DNA of 64,000 bases from assembly GCA_018828125.1 (NCBI GenBank), contig JAHJWB010000015.1, positions 186,001-250,000 on the forward strand, read 5' to 3'. The notes below the pieces were generated by a model that was not told where the DNA came from, made no database searches, and saw nothing but the letters and a program-made list of their open reading frames with translations. The DNA comes from Gammaproteobacteria bacterium. Lineage in GTDB: Bacteria > Pseudomonadota > Gammaproteobacteria > Burkholderiales > Burkholderiaceae_C. Within the stretch, counting starts at the first letter, position 1. Each line of letters begins with the position of its first letter. Below are positions 10,995-21,700 of the stretch, piece after piece. A program made the position numbers and the translations under genes.

Positions 10995-12865
10995 GTGGCG
11001 GGTCTTTGTCCAGGGCGTACGTCCCACTGCGCGATCTTGCCGCGCTGGCGTGAGTGCAGCGAGAGTTCCGTGAAGCTGTTGACGCCGACGTGACGAGCGA
11101 AAAAGCGCTCCAACACAGCCACCAACGGCCAGGCGCTTACACCGGCAAAAGAGGCATCGTCGACGGTGAGCGCAATGCCCACCCCACGTCCGTATACGAG
11201 TTGCTTGTGCTGCGTGAGACGCCTGGTAATCGGGTCGATGCGCATTTCCTTGAGCCCCGACACCTGGCCTGCAAGTGCGTGGTTGCCCAGTCCTAAATAG
11301 AGCGTCATCAACTCACGCAGGGTGGCAGCACCTTCCTCATCGGACAGGTCGGTCATTGCCAGGTAGTTCAGTGTGAGGTGTGAAATCAGGCGCCACGTGA
11401 TCTCGTTCTCCGCCACGCTGCCGACCGGTCGCGACGGACCCGTTATGGTGCGAATGAGGCTGATGGGCGCTGATTCAATGGTGGTGAAATCGCCTTCAGC
11501 GCGGTTGGTCGCCATCAGCAGTGGCAAGTCCCGGTTAGTGCACAAGGTGCGCACGGACAACTGCTTGAGATCGTCCGCGAAGGGGGCTGCACGCTGATCC
11601 ACCAACGAAAGAAACACCTCGCTTCCCAGATATTGGGTGCGTGGTCCAAAGCGAACCGCGTGCTCAGAGAACAGCCTGGGCTCACGCCGCGTCGCAAAGT
11701 AGGCTTGGTCTTCCGATCGGATGCCATGCACGGAGGCATATAAAGGCACGAATGCTCGGTCGTTGACCTGGCCTTCCTGATGGCCGGTGACGCTCAAGAC
11801 ACTGTAAACCTCAAAGTCGCGCGGTCGCGTTCTTTCCATCACGACGTGGTATTCGTTCACATCGGATGACACATGGATTCGGTCTGCCATGCGCTCAAAC
11901 AGGTTGATCGCGGGTGTGCAGTGGAGCAAAAATTTTTGGTGGTCTACCACCGCTTCTAGTCCAGGATTTGCCTTACGCAGCAGCAAGGTAATGGCGACCT
12001 TTTTTGCGCTCACCTGCCGCAGCGTGGACGACAGCCCCCGGATGGAAAAGAAGCGAAATCGCGGCGGGAAAGCGAAATACTCGTGCAGCAGGCGATGTCC
12101 TTGAAACGCCCGGTGAGAGTAAGGGAGCAATGCCTGGGATTGCTCGTATCCTTCTGCCTGTAGCGCTTGCGCGGGAAGGTATCCGTACACCTTTGCTGGA
12201 TCATGAACATCGTGCACCACGATCCCTGCTACCGATTGGTGCAGCAGTTCTTGCAGGTGCGAGGCAATGGCGTCCGTCGCGTTGATGTAGAGGTCCAACC
12301 TGTCCATTGCCAGGTGCCCGAACTCCGTCGCGCCCTGCGTTGCGATCTCGAGCCGCAGGTGACCCACAGGTTCGGCGGGGAGACGAAATCGGGAGAGTGG
12401 TAGGTCGAGCGGAGGGCCGCCCAAAGCGGCGCGGGTCAGCGCTATCGGCCACAGGGTGACGTCGTGGCCTGTGCGGAAATCGCAAGGGGTCTGGTCGTCG
12501 GTGGTTTTGCGGGAGCGCAGCATGCTGCCCGCAGGCAGGCAGAAGCCATCAGCGACATTCCCTTCGATCTCGCTGGGAGACATCTGAACCACCACCATGG
12601 CGGGAGTGGGCGCCAGGTAGTGCGGGCACACCATTTCCAGAATGCGCTGCGACAACCGCGGAAACTCCGCGTCCATCTTCATCTGTACCCGTGCCGTCAG
12701 AAAGCTGAAGCCTTCGAGAAGGCGTTCGACATAAGGGTCGGCGACTTCCAGGTCGCGCAGTGCGAGGCGCCCCGCAACTTTTGGGAATGCGGCGGCAAAC
12801 TCGGCCCCCAGCTCGCGCAGGTAAGCCAGTTCGCGGTTGTAGTACTCCACCAGACGCGGGTTCAT
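10991..12865 (-). CDS. tssF: T6SS baseplate subunit TssF
   Basis: Baseplate wedge component, 624 residues, the usual size. It begins MNPRLVEYYNRELAYLRELGAEFAAAFPKVAGRL, the diagnostic TssF N-terminus, followed by DPYVERLLEGFSFLTARV. It starts 16 bases after the tssE stop and overlaps tssG by four bases. Together with TssG and TssE it links the tail tube and sheath to TssK and the membrane complex (known for the family). Confidence 0.96.
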   Translation of the reverse strand: MNPRLVEYYNRELAYLRELGAEFAAAFPKVAGRLALRDLEVADPYVERLLEGFSFLTARVQMKMDAEFPRLSQRILEMVCPHYLAPTPAMVVVQMSPSEIEGNVADGFCLPAGSMLRSRKTTDDQTPCDFRTGHDVTLWPIALTRAALGGPPLDLPLSRFRLPAEPVGHLRLEIATQGATEFGHLAMDRLDLYINATDAIASHLQELLHQSVAGIVVHDVHDPAKVYGYLPAQALQAEGYEQSQALLPYSHRAFQGHRLLHEYFAFPPRFRFFSIRGLSSTLRQVSAKKVAITLLLRKANPGLEAVVDHQKFLLHCTPAINLFERMADRIHVSSDVNEYHVVMERTRPRDFEVYSVLSVTGHQEGQVNDRAFVPLYASVHGIRSEDQAYFATRREPRLFSEHAVRFGPRTQYLGSEVFLSLVDQRAAPFADDLKQLSVRTLCTNRDLPLLMATNRAEGDFTTIESAPISLIRTITGPSRPVGSVAENEITWRLISHLTLNYLAMTDLSDEEGAATLRELMTLYLGLGNHALAGQVSGLKEMRIDPITRRLTQHKQLVYGRGVGIALTVDDASFAGVSAWPLVAVLERFFARHVGVNSFTELSLHSRQRGKIAQWDVRPGQRPAT

Positions 12866-12881
12866 CGTCGTGTTCTCACGG

Positions 12882-13406
12882 TCAATTTCTCAGGTCCGAG
12901 ACCAGGACCTGGCCTGTTTCAAGGTCCAGGCTGGTTTTGAGCAGCAACTCCAGCGGGTAGGGCATGGACCAGAACTGGCAACGAATCTCGAACTGCAAGG
13001 TGTTGTGGTGGTTCAAGGAATCGAATGAGGGCAGTAACGTGACGGCCAAGGTCTCCGGCAGAATGCGAGGCTCGAATGCCAGGATGGCGCGGCTCACATG
13101 GGCTTCAACATCTTTCCAGTCCAGGTCGGACAGAAGCTTGCCCGCCAGCGGGGTCATTCCGTAGTTCAACGTCGATTGCTCTGCGTGCGCCAAGCCCTGG
13201 AAGTCAATGTGCCCTGAAGCGTTGCCTGCGTTCAGCAGCCACCCCAGATCGCGCAGCAAGGCCGCCCGCAGTCGCGACTCGGTGACATAGACGGCGTCTG
13301 CGTGCTCGGTACGTTTTGCAGGTTCGTAGTCGGTCAGCCGGTCCAGCAGGGCAGGCTGCAGACGGTCCTTTTCGGTGCCGACACCGCTCAGTCGCCTGGA
13401 CAGCAT
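12882..13406 (-). CDS. tssE: T6SS baseplate subunit TssE (gp25-like)
   Basis: A 174-residue protein of the GPW/gp25 family, which nucleates sheath polymerisation at the baseplate. The N-terminus has RLQPALLDRLTDYEP, and the C-terminal half holds the gp25 core with LNYGMTPLAG and AILAFEPRILPETLAV. It is placed 12 bases after tagJ and 16 bases before tssF on the same strand, so it is part of the same transcript. Confidence 0.95.
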   Translation of the reverse strand: MLSRRLSGVGTEKDRLQPALLDRLTDYEPAKRTEHADAVYVTESRLRAALLRDLGWLLNAGNASGHIDFQGLAHAEQSTLNYGMTPLAGKLLSDLDWKDVEAHVSRAILAFEPRILPETLAVTLLPSFDSLNHHNTLQFEIRCQFWSMPYPLELLLKTSLDLETGQVLVSDLRN

Positions 13407-13418
13407 GGTGCGATTGCG

Positions 13419-14204
13419 TCAGGCGTTGAAGGCAACAGTGCGCACGTCGAGCAGTGCGTGGTCGCCCTGTTCGGTAATCAGCACCTTCTGGCCTCGGCCC
13501 GCGACATGGTCGCCTCCGATCTCCGACCACTCCGTGCGACGCGCCAAGCGCAGACCATCATCGTCGTCTGCGTGGGCCGGATACCGTGCAGGCACAACGC
13601 CTTGCAGCGTGCCTTCATTTACCAGTGTCAGTTCCGCCGGTTGCCACACCACATCGCGAAGATCCTGGGGTTTCTCCAGCGCAATGCTGCGGATGGCAGA
13701 GAAGGGCACCCAGTAGTAACAGCCATTGGAATAGAGTTCAAAAACGGGGCCAAGACGCGAGTCTGAATCGGAAAGCCATCCGAAGGGCTCACCATTGAGG
13801 GTCCCGGAGATTGCCGGAGCCATGTCCAAAGCCCGGGTGCGCAGATCGAATGCTCCCTCTTGGGTAGTGTCGGCTTGCGCCTTCAGTGCATCCACCATGT
13901 AGCTAAGCCATTCGGGTGGTTCTCCCACGATGAAGGGCGTGCGCCGTCCCTCAAATACCTCGCTGCGCAAAAGCTCGCAGCGCATGGCTTCTCTATAGGC
14001 ATGCGCCATGGGCAGTGCTTTGGGGTCGAGCTGCGCACACACCTGCAGCTGCGCGAGTGCCTTGTTCCAGTCGCTCACGACGGCAAGCAGCTGAAAATAG
14101 AAAGTACGCAACGATGCATTGGATGGCTCTGCACGAATCGCATCTTTGACGTGATTCAGCTGTACGTCGAGGGATTCTTTCGAATCAAAAAAGGTGGTGC
14201 TCAT
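13419..14204 (-). CDS. tagJ: T6SS accessory protein TagJ (ImpE family)
   Basis: From the ATG at 14204 (MSTTFFDSKESLD) the protein is 261 residues; the frame extends upstream to 14351 but that part has no ImpE similarity. The N-terminal half is a TPR-like helical region (SLRTFYFQLLAVVSDWNKALAQLQ), and the C-terminal part carries the ImpE core GYYWVPFSAIRSI-like segment with RYPAH and RTEWSEIG. TagJ binds TssB and ClpV and occurs in one T6SS subgroup (family knowledge). It precedes tssE by 12 bases and is separated from tssC by a 331-base gap. Confidence 0.93.
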   Translation of the reverse strand: MSTTFFDSKESLDVQLNHVKDAIRAEPSNASLRTFYFQLLAVVSDWNKALAQLQVCAQLDPKALPMAHAYREAMRCELLRSEVFEGRRTPFIVGEPPEWLSYMVDALKAQADTTQEGAFDLRTRALDMAPAISGTLNGEPFGWLSDSDSRLGPVFELYSNGCYYWVPFSAIRSIALEKPQDLRDVVWQPAELTLVNEGTLQGVVPARYPAHADDDDGLRLARRTEWSEIGGDHVAGRGQKVLITEQGDHALLDVRTVAFNA

Positions 14205-14535
14205 TGGAATACTTTGGTGTGCGTCGGGCGCACTGTTCTGGCAAATGGCAGGCAACTGGTGAACGCGCGATGCACGTGAAAAGCGAGAGGTCTGATTACA
14301 TGGCGTTGGCGGCACACCGGCGCAGGAGCCCACGGTGCAGGGGCACCCCACCGATGCTGCAGGGCACCCCGGTTCGAGTCGGGCGCGCGGTCAGAGTGCT
14401 GGCGACGTGCGCGCGTGGAGCAGCGTCACACCCCGATGGATTCCCCGACGGACTTAACCGGCTTGCGCTGCGGGGGGTAGATTGGGCGCCGTCCCGTTGC
14501 AGGCATCCGCGCCAGCAACGGTCCCTGGCCCAACA
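14205..14535. other. Unassigned 331-base gap between tssC and tagJ
   Basis: I see no convincing gene here. The gap stands out because the neighbouring genes are spaced by 0-60 bases. It contains two near-identical copies of TGCAGGGGCACCCC at 14336-14349 and 14358-14370. In related T6SS loci hcp often sits at this position; here hcp is at 32579, so the gap may be the scar of a lost hcp or an internal promoter. Both are inference. Confidence 0.4.
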
Positions 14536-16032
14536 CTAGTTGCCCGCTTCCTTCACGGATGGGAGCTTGGACACCAGCCGCAGCGATACGGTCAAGCCTT
14601 CCAGTTGATAGTGCGGACGCAGGAAAAACTTGGACGTGTAGTAGCCAGGGTTGCCTTCGACCTCGTTCACCTCTACCTCTGCCGCAGCCAATGGCTTGCG
14701 CGCTTTGGTTTCTTGCGACGAATTGGATGGGTCTCCGTCCACGTAATTCATGATCCAGTCGTTGAGCCAGCGCTCCATGTCGCTGCGCTCCTTGAAGGAG
14801 CCAATCTTGTCGCGCACGATGCACTTGAGATAGTGGGCGAAGCGGCAGCATGCAAACATGTACGGCAGCCGGGCAGACAGGTTGGCATTGGCCGTAGCGT
14901 CGGCGTCGTAGTATTCGGCCGGTTTGTTGAGCGACTGCGCGCCAATGAATGCCGCAACATCCGAATTTTTTCGGTGAACCAACGGCATGAAACCGTTCTT
15001 GGCCAGCTCTGCTTCGCGGCGGTCACTGATGGCGATTTCGGTGGGGCATTTCATGTCCACTCCACCGTCATCGGTGGGGAAGGTGTGGGCAGGCAGGTTC
15101 TCTACCGCACCACCGGATTCCACTCCGCGAATGGAGGTGCACCAACCGTAGTATTTGAAAGACCGGTTGATGTTCACGGCCATGGCGTACGCCGAATTTG
15201 ACCAGCAATATTTGCTGTGGTTGCCGTCAGAGGTTTCTTCCTCGAAATCAAACTCGTCGACGGGGTTCGTCTTGGCACCATAGGGCAGACGTGCCAAGAA
15301 GCGCGGCATGGCCAGTCCGATGTACTTGGAGTCGTCTGATTCCCTGAGGCTGCGCCATGCAGCGTATTCGGTGTTGGTGAAAATCTTCGTGAGGTCGCGA
15401 GGGTTCGCAAGTTCTTGCCACGAGTCCATCTGCATCAACGCAGGTGATGCGCCGGAGATGAAGGGACAGTGAGCTGCAGCGGCAACTTTCGCCATCTCTC
15501 CCAGAAGTTCGACGTCTGGTGGGCTGTGATCGAAGTGGTAGTCACCGACCAGACAGCCAAACGGCTCGCCCCCGAACTGCCCGTACTCTTCTTCGTAGAC
15601 CTTCTTGAAGATGGGGCTCTGATCCCAGCCGACGCCTTTGTAGCGTCGCATGTTGCGATGCAGTTCCTTCTTGGAAATGTTCATCACACGAATCTTCAGC
15701 ATCTCGTCCACTTCTGTGTTGGTCACGAGATGCTGGAGTCCACGCCAAGCCCCTTCCAGCTTTTGGAACTCTGCATGGTGAATCACCAGATTCACTTGTT
15801 CTGAGAGTTTGCGGTCAATCTCTGCAATGATGGCTTGGACCGTTTGATAAGCATCATTGGAGATCGTGGCGACCGATGCCAGCGCCTGCTGCGCCAAGGT
15901 CTGTACAGCTGCTTCCACGGCGTCGCGGGCTTGGTCCGTCTTGGGTTTGAACTCCTTGTTCAACAACGCTGTGAAGTCGTGCCCCTCCAGAGACTGGGCC
16001 GCAGATGATTCGGTGATGGGTAGTGCGCTCAT
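14536..16032 (-). CDS. tssC: T6SS contractile sheath large subunit TssC (VipB)
   Basis: Forms the contractile sheath with TssB. The ATG at 16032 (MSALPITESSAAQ) gives 498 residues, the normal length; the frame upstream to 16113 overlaps the end of tssB and is rejected. The sequence includes the typical LEGAWRGLQHLVTNTE, LVGDYHFDHSPPDVELL and SVRLPYMFACCRFAHYLK-like signature (ARLPYMFACCRFAHYLK). Starts 25 bases after the tssB stop. Confidence 0.96.
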   Translation of the reverse strand: MSALPITESSAAQSLEGHDFTALLNKEFKPKTDQARDAVEAAVQTLAQQALASVATISNDAYQTVQAIIAEIDRKLSEQVNLVIHHAEFQKLEGAWRGLQHLVTNTEVDEMLKIRVMNISKKELHRNMRRYKGVGWDQSPIFKKVYEEEYGQFGGEPFGCLVGDYHFDHSPPDVELLGEMAKVAAAAHCPFISGASPALMQMDSWQELANPRDLTKIFTNTEYAAWRSLRESDDSKYIGLAMPRFLARLPYGAKTNPVDEFDFEEETSDGNHSKYCWSNSAYAMAVNINRSFKYYGWCTSIRGVESGGAVENLPAHTFPTDDGGVDMKCPTEIAISDRREAELAKNGFMPLVHRKNSDVAAFIGAQSLNKPAEYYDADATANANLSARLPYMFACCRFAHYLKCIVRDKIGSFKERSDMERWLNDWIMNYVDGDPSNSSQETKARKPLAAAEVEVNEVEGNPGYYTSKFFLRPHYQLEGLTVSLRLVSKLPSVKEAGN

Positions 16033-16057
16033 AGGTAATTTCCGTTCGCTTGCAGCC

Positions 16058-16606
16058 TCAGGCGGCGTCGTTTTGAACCGAGCCTTCTGCAGGCTGCGTG
16101 GCGGGCTTGGCACTGGTAGCCAGGGACTTGAGCAACGCTGGGTCCTGGAGCACTTTGCGAATCAGCTCTTCCGCACCTTGCTTCCCATCCATGTACGACA
16201 GGAGGTTATGCAGCTGTGTGCGAGCCTCCAGCAAGGTGTTCAGCGGTCCGATGTTCCGCGCCACAGCAGCGGGGGAGAAATCGTCCATGCTCTCAAACGT
16301 CAGATCGACGCTGAGATAGCCTTCACCCGTCAAGGTGTTGGGGACAAGAAACGATGCACGCGGTTTGATCGATTTCATACGTGCATCGAAATTGTCGATG
16401 TCGATATCAAGAAACTTGCGATCTGCAATTTCGGGCAAATTCTCTAGGGGCTTGCCCGACAGGTCTGCCATCACCCCCATCACGAAGGGAATATGAACCT
16501 TCTTCTCGGAACCATAGATTTCGACGTCGTACTCAATCTGTACGCGTGGCGCCCGGTTTCTGGCGATGAACTTTTGACCGCTTTTCCCCACCTTGGTGAT
16601 AGACAT
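16058..16606 (-). CDS. tssB: T6SS contractile sheath small subunit TssB (VipA)
   Basis: A 182-residue sheath protein that interlocks with TssC. It contains the family segments RAPRVQIEYDVEIYGSEKKV, FVMGVMADLSGK and DIDNFDARMKSI. A good ribosome-binding site (AAGAGGT) lies just upstream of the ATG at 16606. As the first gene after a 321-base gap it probably starts the second T6SS transcript, tssB to tssH. Confidence 0.96.
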   Translation of the reverse strand: MSITKVGKSGQKFIARNRAPRVQIEYDVEIYGSEKKVHIPFVMGVMADLSGKPLENLPEIADRKFLDIDIDNFDARMKSIKPRASFLVPNTLTGEGYLSVDLTFESMDDFSPAAVARNIGPLNTLLEARTQLHNLLSYMDGKQGAEELIRKVLQDPALLKSLATSAKPATQPAEGSVQNDAA

Positions 16607-16927
16607 GTTTACCTCTTAAGTTATCTGGATCACAAAATCAAAAAACCGCGTACCTGCGACGCGCATCGTCAGGGACTGTGCTGCTTCAAATACTTACAAA
16701 AAATTGCGGATCCACAACAGTCCGATGCAACTCGAACACAACGTTTTCAAGACTCCTGAACCGTCCCCACATAAAAGGATGTGAACGGCAGTTGCCTCAC
16801 TAAACGATTTCCGTTCAGCGTCCTGTTACAAGCGAAACTTTTGAGTACTTCGCGTACATTGCGGCTTACTAGCTTTGGTATTTCAGTATCCAAGTCTCGG
16901 ATGAGGTGACTGTTACAGTTCGTAGAT
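16607..16927. promoter_or_regulatory. Probable promoter region of the tssB-tssH operon
   Basis: This gap of about 320 bases lies between the tssA stop and the tssB start, both on the minus strand. It holds no convincing gene, is clearly richer in A and T than its flanks, and precedes the tssB ribosome-binding site. A promoter is inferred from position; I could not identify convincing -35/-10 or sigma-54 elements. Confidence 0.45.
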
Positions 16928-17926
16928 TCAGGGGGGAGGTTCAGATTGCGTTCCCGTGATGACTTCGATCTGCTGCAGGCTCTGGGGAGCTAGCTCCCGC
17001 AAGATGTCCAGGAAGCCCATGCGCATCAATCTGGCGGATCTTCGGATGAGCAGAGAGGCCGGATTGGTCGGTTCCGTAGATTCGAGAAACTCGGCGATCT
17101 TGACCAACTGTTTGATTGCGTCTTCCCGTGTGTTGATCCCCAACCCTGTTGCTTCCGATGTTTGTATTCCAGGGTGAAGCGCTTGTCCCTCCGCGACAGA
17201 CTCTTCTGCGGCGATGGTGGTTTTGGGAAGTACATCATTCAAAAGCCCAACCAATGACTGGATATTTCCCAGATCAGGTTGCTGGTGGCTGGGCAGGTTG
17301 TCGGCGCAAAGTTGGGCAATCTGATGGAGCGATACCTTGGCCTGCGGCACCGCCGACAATGAAGGGGCTGCCCGTTTCGTCGCATCTTCAATCCCCAGGC
17401 GCAGCTGTTCGGCCGTGAGTTGAGGATTGGACTCTGCGCGCTGACCTCGCGCCAAAACTTCTGCGTCACGGACCGTGAAGGTTCCAAATGTAGATTTCAC
17501 AAATTCCGTTTGCCGGAGTTCCCGCAGCAGTCCCGCAAGGTCGTTCAAGATTGAGACTGCGTTCATGCGCATGAAGTAGTCATCGTCTTCGGGGAGGGGG
17601 TGCAGGTGCTCCCAGTGATGCTCCAACAAAGAGGCCATGAGTCCCAGTCCCCGGGCCAAGCCAACAAATCCGTAGATATTCGTCCAGGACCGGCACAGCA
17701 GACCTGCAATGCGCATGTCCTTGCTTTGTTTGAGCAACAGCGAAGCACTCTTTTCCACGGCTTGCCAGTCGGGCTCCTCCGCGGGAATGATGGTGTCGCC
17801 GTATTGCTGTTCGGGCTTACCGCGAGCCGCCTGTTCCAAGGCTAGGAACTCGGGTGTGTACGTCATATCCGGCCCGCATGGGGGGGCTGATGCAACATCA
17901 CGCAGAAGCTCGTCGATATCGGTCAT
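16928..17926 (-). CDS. tssA: T6SS assembly protein TssA (ImpA N-terminal domain)
   Basis: TssA primes and coordinates polymerisation of the tail tube and sheath. The start at 17926 (MTDIDELLRDV) gives 332 residues, typical of the short class; the open frame to 18118 runs into tagF and is rejected. The N-terminal ImpA domain is recognisable from APPCGPDMTYTPEFLALEQAA, then DWQAVEKSASLLLKQSKDMR and HWEHLHPLPEDDDYFMRMNA. It starts 20 bases after the tagF stop, ending the upstream T6SS gene set before the 320-base gap. Confidence 0.93.
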   Translation of the reverse strand: MTDIDELLRDVASAPPCGPDMTYTPEFLALEQAARGKPEQQYGDTIIPAEEPDWQAVEKSASLLLKQSKDMRIAGLLCRSWTNIYGFVGLARGLGLMASLLEHHWEHLHPLPEDDDYFMRMNAVSILNDLAGLLRELRQTEFVKSTFGTFTVRDAEVLARGQRAESNPQLTAEQLRLGIEDATKRAAPSLSAVPQAKVSLHQIAQLCADNLPSHQQPDLGNIQSLVGLLNDVLPKTTIAAEESVAEGQALHPGIQTSEATGLGINTREDAIKQLVKIAEFLESTEPTNPASLLIRRSARLMRMGFLDILRELAPQSLQQIEVITGTQSEPPP

Positions 17927-17946
17927 AGGGGTGTGAGATTTTCGGG

Positions 17947-18708
17947 TTATGGATGGGGAGCCTGCGGCGTGGGTGCTGGCGGTTGCTTCATGAACAGTTG
18001 CGTAAACAGGGAACAATCCAGTACGCCGTGGTGCAGCTGTTCGTGGTAGCCCATGCGCGGCGTCGGCGTAGTCCACCACAGGCTTTGTTGGCTCGAACGG
18101 CTTACCCGATGTCGCCACTCGCCAGTAGGCAGCTGCACTTTTGCGTCAGGCGCGTGGTGCGCTGACGACGCTTCGCTCAGATCGGACAAGATGACGTCAA
18201 TCAATGATGGCGCTCGCGCCGTCTTTTCACCGGCTTCGAATGGGTTGGGCAGATGGTTGACACGCTGGTCGAGTTCTTCAGCGGACAGCGTCAAACGCCT
18301 CGCTTCCACAATCGCAGCACGTGCCCCGGCGAGGAATTCCCGCAAACGCTCATCATCAGCTAGCAGACTATTGGTGTGGGAAGCGGTTGCCATGACCGTG
18401 AGTGGGTAGTAGCGACCCACGCGGTCCATGCTTGGGGCCAGTGCGCCTATCACAGCGGTACCAGTAACAGAGGCGGGAGCTACAAAGAACCACAAAGGAG
18501 CGTTGACGAATTTCTCTGCCCAAGCATTTCCGTTCAACGTCCGAAACTCCTCCATCCCGGATCTCAACCACCCGTCCCATTCGGTAGTCAATGCGTGCGG
18601 CATCCGCCGACCCACAAAGTCCCCCAGGCTCGGCAACTTTCCAAACCAAGCGACGGTGCCTTGACGTTGCACTCCATGGGTTTCAGGGATCAGAGGTTGT
18701 CCGGGCAT
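17947..18708 (-). CDS. tagF: T6SS-associated protein TagF
   Basis: A 253-residue TagF-family protein. In Pseudomonas TagF is a post-translational repressor of T6SS assembly that works alongside or independently of the threonine phosphorylation pathway. The N-terminal signature AWFGKLPSLGDFVGRRMP is diagnostic, followed by WFFVAPASVTGTAVIGALAPSMDRVGRYYPLTV. No phosphatase domain is fused; PppA is separate, at 25600. The start overlaps the tssM end by 19 bases. Confidence 0.92.
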   Translation of the reverse strand: MPGQPLIPETHGVQRQGTVAWFGKLPSLGDFVGRRMPHALTTEWDGWLRSGMEEFRTLNGNAWAEKFVNAPLWFFVAPASVTGTAVIGALAPSMDRVGRYYPLTVMATASHTNSLLADDERLREFLAGARAAIVEARRLTLSAEELDQRVNHLPNPFEAGEKTARAPSLIDVILSDLSEASSAHHAPDAKVQLPTGEWRHRVSRSSQQSLWWTTPTPRMGYHEQLHHGVLDCSLFTQLFMKQPPAPTPQAPHP

Positions 18709-21700
18709 TCGAACTCCTCCATCGCTTTGAGTCGGAACGGATTGAAGACACTGCTGGTCGTGATTTCAAATCGCACCCTGCGTCCGTCTACATTGAAGAT
18801 TGCCGTGAATTTTTCGGGGGCATTGCCAGGCAGGATTTGGGCACGGTCAAAGAGTCGATGCAAAGCCCATGGGCCTTCTGTGACCAGGCCGGAGTTCTCG
18901 GCGCCTGTGGCCGTGATCTGCAGGCGCACTTGGCCGGTTCCGCGCGTGCCCGGCCAACTCACAGACTTTGGTATCTGAGGCCCGTGTTGATACCGCAAAA
19001 CGTCTCCGTCAACGTCCAGCACCATCTGTGAAATGGACGCGTCCATCTCGATTGGTTTGATGTCCAAGCGAATGCCGGGTGCTTTTCCACCTGATCGGAA
19101 GTACACATCGCGAATGGTGGCAGCTTTTTGGAACGAAGCGAGTGACGCAGAGCCGCCCACCGGGGTTCCATCGACGCCTTGTTTGAACGTCCATGTTGCC
19201 GTGGAGATATCGACCATTGGTTGAAGCGTGCTGCGGAAGAATTCGTCCATGGTCCCGCCCATCGCAAACAGTTTGGAAAAGTCATCAGCTGTGACGTCTC
19301 GACCTGCACTGCGGGTGAATGGGTACCGGCCGAGGATGGCGCGGCGGCAGAAGTCCCCAATGGTGGCATTGAGGTTCCCGCCGATGGTGCTCCGCACGTC
19401 GCGCCCCACCATGGTGGAGGTAGCTTCGGCGAGATCGCTATACATGACATTGAGCGGCGGCGGAAGTCGCTTGGCTTCAGCGCGCACTCTTTCGAGGGTT
19501 GACGAGAGCGTCGGTGGCACGGTACCGCCAGATTTCACCTGCTGCCGCGCGGCGGCAATCACCGCCGACGCCTCGTTGAGAACCTGAAGGCTTTGCGTCA
19601 AAGGCGTGGGGCCTGAGCCATTGTTGGTCGCCAACCGCCGATACTCGCGAAAGCGGAAGTCCACGATGTCAGCTTCGAGCGTGCCACTGGATGTCAGACC
19701 TCCCACGTTCACCTGTTTTCCCGTCAGACGGCTGAGTTGGCGTTGCTCTTCACGAATGCGGTTGAGCTTTTCCCCCAGCCAACTACTGGTGCTGGCGCTG
19801 TTCCCTCCGTCAACGTCGGGACGACGTGCCAGCGTTGTTTCTCTAGACACAGCGCGGATGAATTGCTCCAAGCTGGAATTGGCAGACGAGTACAAGCGTG
19901 CCTGTTCGCCAGCCTGGTCCAGAGACGCGATGCGGGTCGGGCGCACATCTGCCAGGTAGTCCTCCCACAGCTTTGCATACTCCATCAGGTACAAACGTTT
20001 GACCTCGTTCGCTATCTGACCGGTCAAAAGCTCCTGCGCAGTGCTGCGTTTGCCGTCAGACTGACCGATCACCCACCCCTCCTCTTTGGACAGCAATGTG
20101 GTGACTTTGGGAAGTTCGTGCAAAAAGACCCCGTGATATCCGTCGTACGTGAAAAGGCCTGATATTCCTTGTGTCAAAGGACGCCCGCTGCGCCGACTGA
20201 ATACTTGTGGGGCTTCAGGGCCGCTCGCGCGCACGACGGAGAAGTCGGCGGGTAAATTGTTGCCTGTAGACAGTAGCTGCTTGAGGCGGCTGTATGAGCG
20301 CTGGGCGGGCGACATTTGCGCTAAGCGTTGACGAATTTCTGTGACCAGCGCGCTGTCGATCGGGGTGGTTGCAAGTACCACGCGCTCGTCCATAAGGCGG
20401 TCTAAGTGGTGAGACAGTCGCTCGCTGACGCCCGCCTGCACAAGCTCAGCCGTTAGACTTGCGTCCCATTCGTGACGGATCCAAGCCTTTACCGTGCGCG
20501 CGTCAAACCTGTCCGCGTCATGGACCATCAAGTACGCCTTCAAGGCCTCGTAGCTGGCTTCTGGATTGTTGGTTGATGTTTGCTGAAGCGAGCGCCGCAG
20601 CTGTTTCACGATGCCAGGTAGCCAGGCATCCTCCAGCAAACGCAAGTAAGTGTTTTCAGCCGCTGTCTGTACTTTGGGAACCTGCAATAGGCCCCAGCGC
20701 CAACTTACCGGGGGAGACCCTGAGTATTGGTCGCTGATAGCCAGGGACTCTGCGTGGTCTAGCAGAGGGAGCAGCGCCACCAAGTTCTCCTGATCGGCAG
20801 ACTTGGCCTCATCTACGGCGTGGCGTAACGTGTCCACGTTGGACTTGACCTCTCCCAAATAGGCCAGGTTGTTGCTGTTGCTGAGGCTCCAGACGAGAGC
20901 GGCTCCTGTGAGCGCCAGTACCAAGCCAATCAGGCCTCCCGCCTGCAACAGTCTGAGTTGGCGTTCTTTCTTCGCGTTGCGGCCGGTCAGCCCTGCTTCG
21001 TTGAACATTACCCCCTTGAAGAGGGTTTCGATAAAAAAGCTCTTGCCTTGCTGTGCGCCACCTGATGTGGTGGCGCTTGTGATGGAAAAACGTCGTTTGA
21101 GCGCGGAAAGCACCCGATCAAATGGCATGCCCTCCTGCGTGCCGCTGGTGAAATAGACGCCTCGAAAGAGTGGTTTTTCTTTGAATCTCGATGAGGAGAA
21201 CGCCTCTTCCAGGGTCTGGTTCACCACTTCACGAAGGCCTACGAACTGCTGGGGCAGCGCGTAAATCAACCCACGCCGGGCCAAATCAGGCTCTGCAAGC
21301 AAGCGTTGCGGGAGCAGGCGGTTGATCTGCGTAGCGAGCGCGTCGAACTCTGCGGTGAACTTCGCGGTGGGGGCGATGTTGCTGGCTGACTCCTTGTATG
21401 CCTGCGTAAATCCCCAGACCTGCGATCGTTCTTCGCGGGTCATTTGTCCAAAGAATTCGTTGAACCCCGCTAGCAGATCGGTCTTTGTAATCACCACATA
21501 CACCGGAAACTTGATGGCTAGCTCATCACACAATTCTCCCAGCCGCATTCCGATGGTTTTGGCGAGGCGCGCGCGCTCTGCATCATTGCTGCTCAGTAGC
21601 TCCTGAACACTGAGCGTGACGATCACCCCATTGATGGGTTGCCGACCGCGAAAGCGCTTCAACAACTGCAGAAATCCAGACCATGCCGCTTTGTCCTGAA

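Noticed and set aside
14365..14395. A tRNA-like T-loop (GGTTCGAGTC) in the tssC-tagJ gap
   Set aside because: The flanking bases do not form a proper T stem, and no acceptor or anticodon arm can be built around it.
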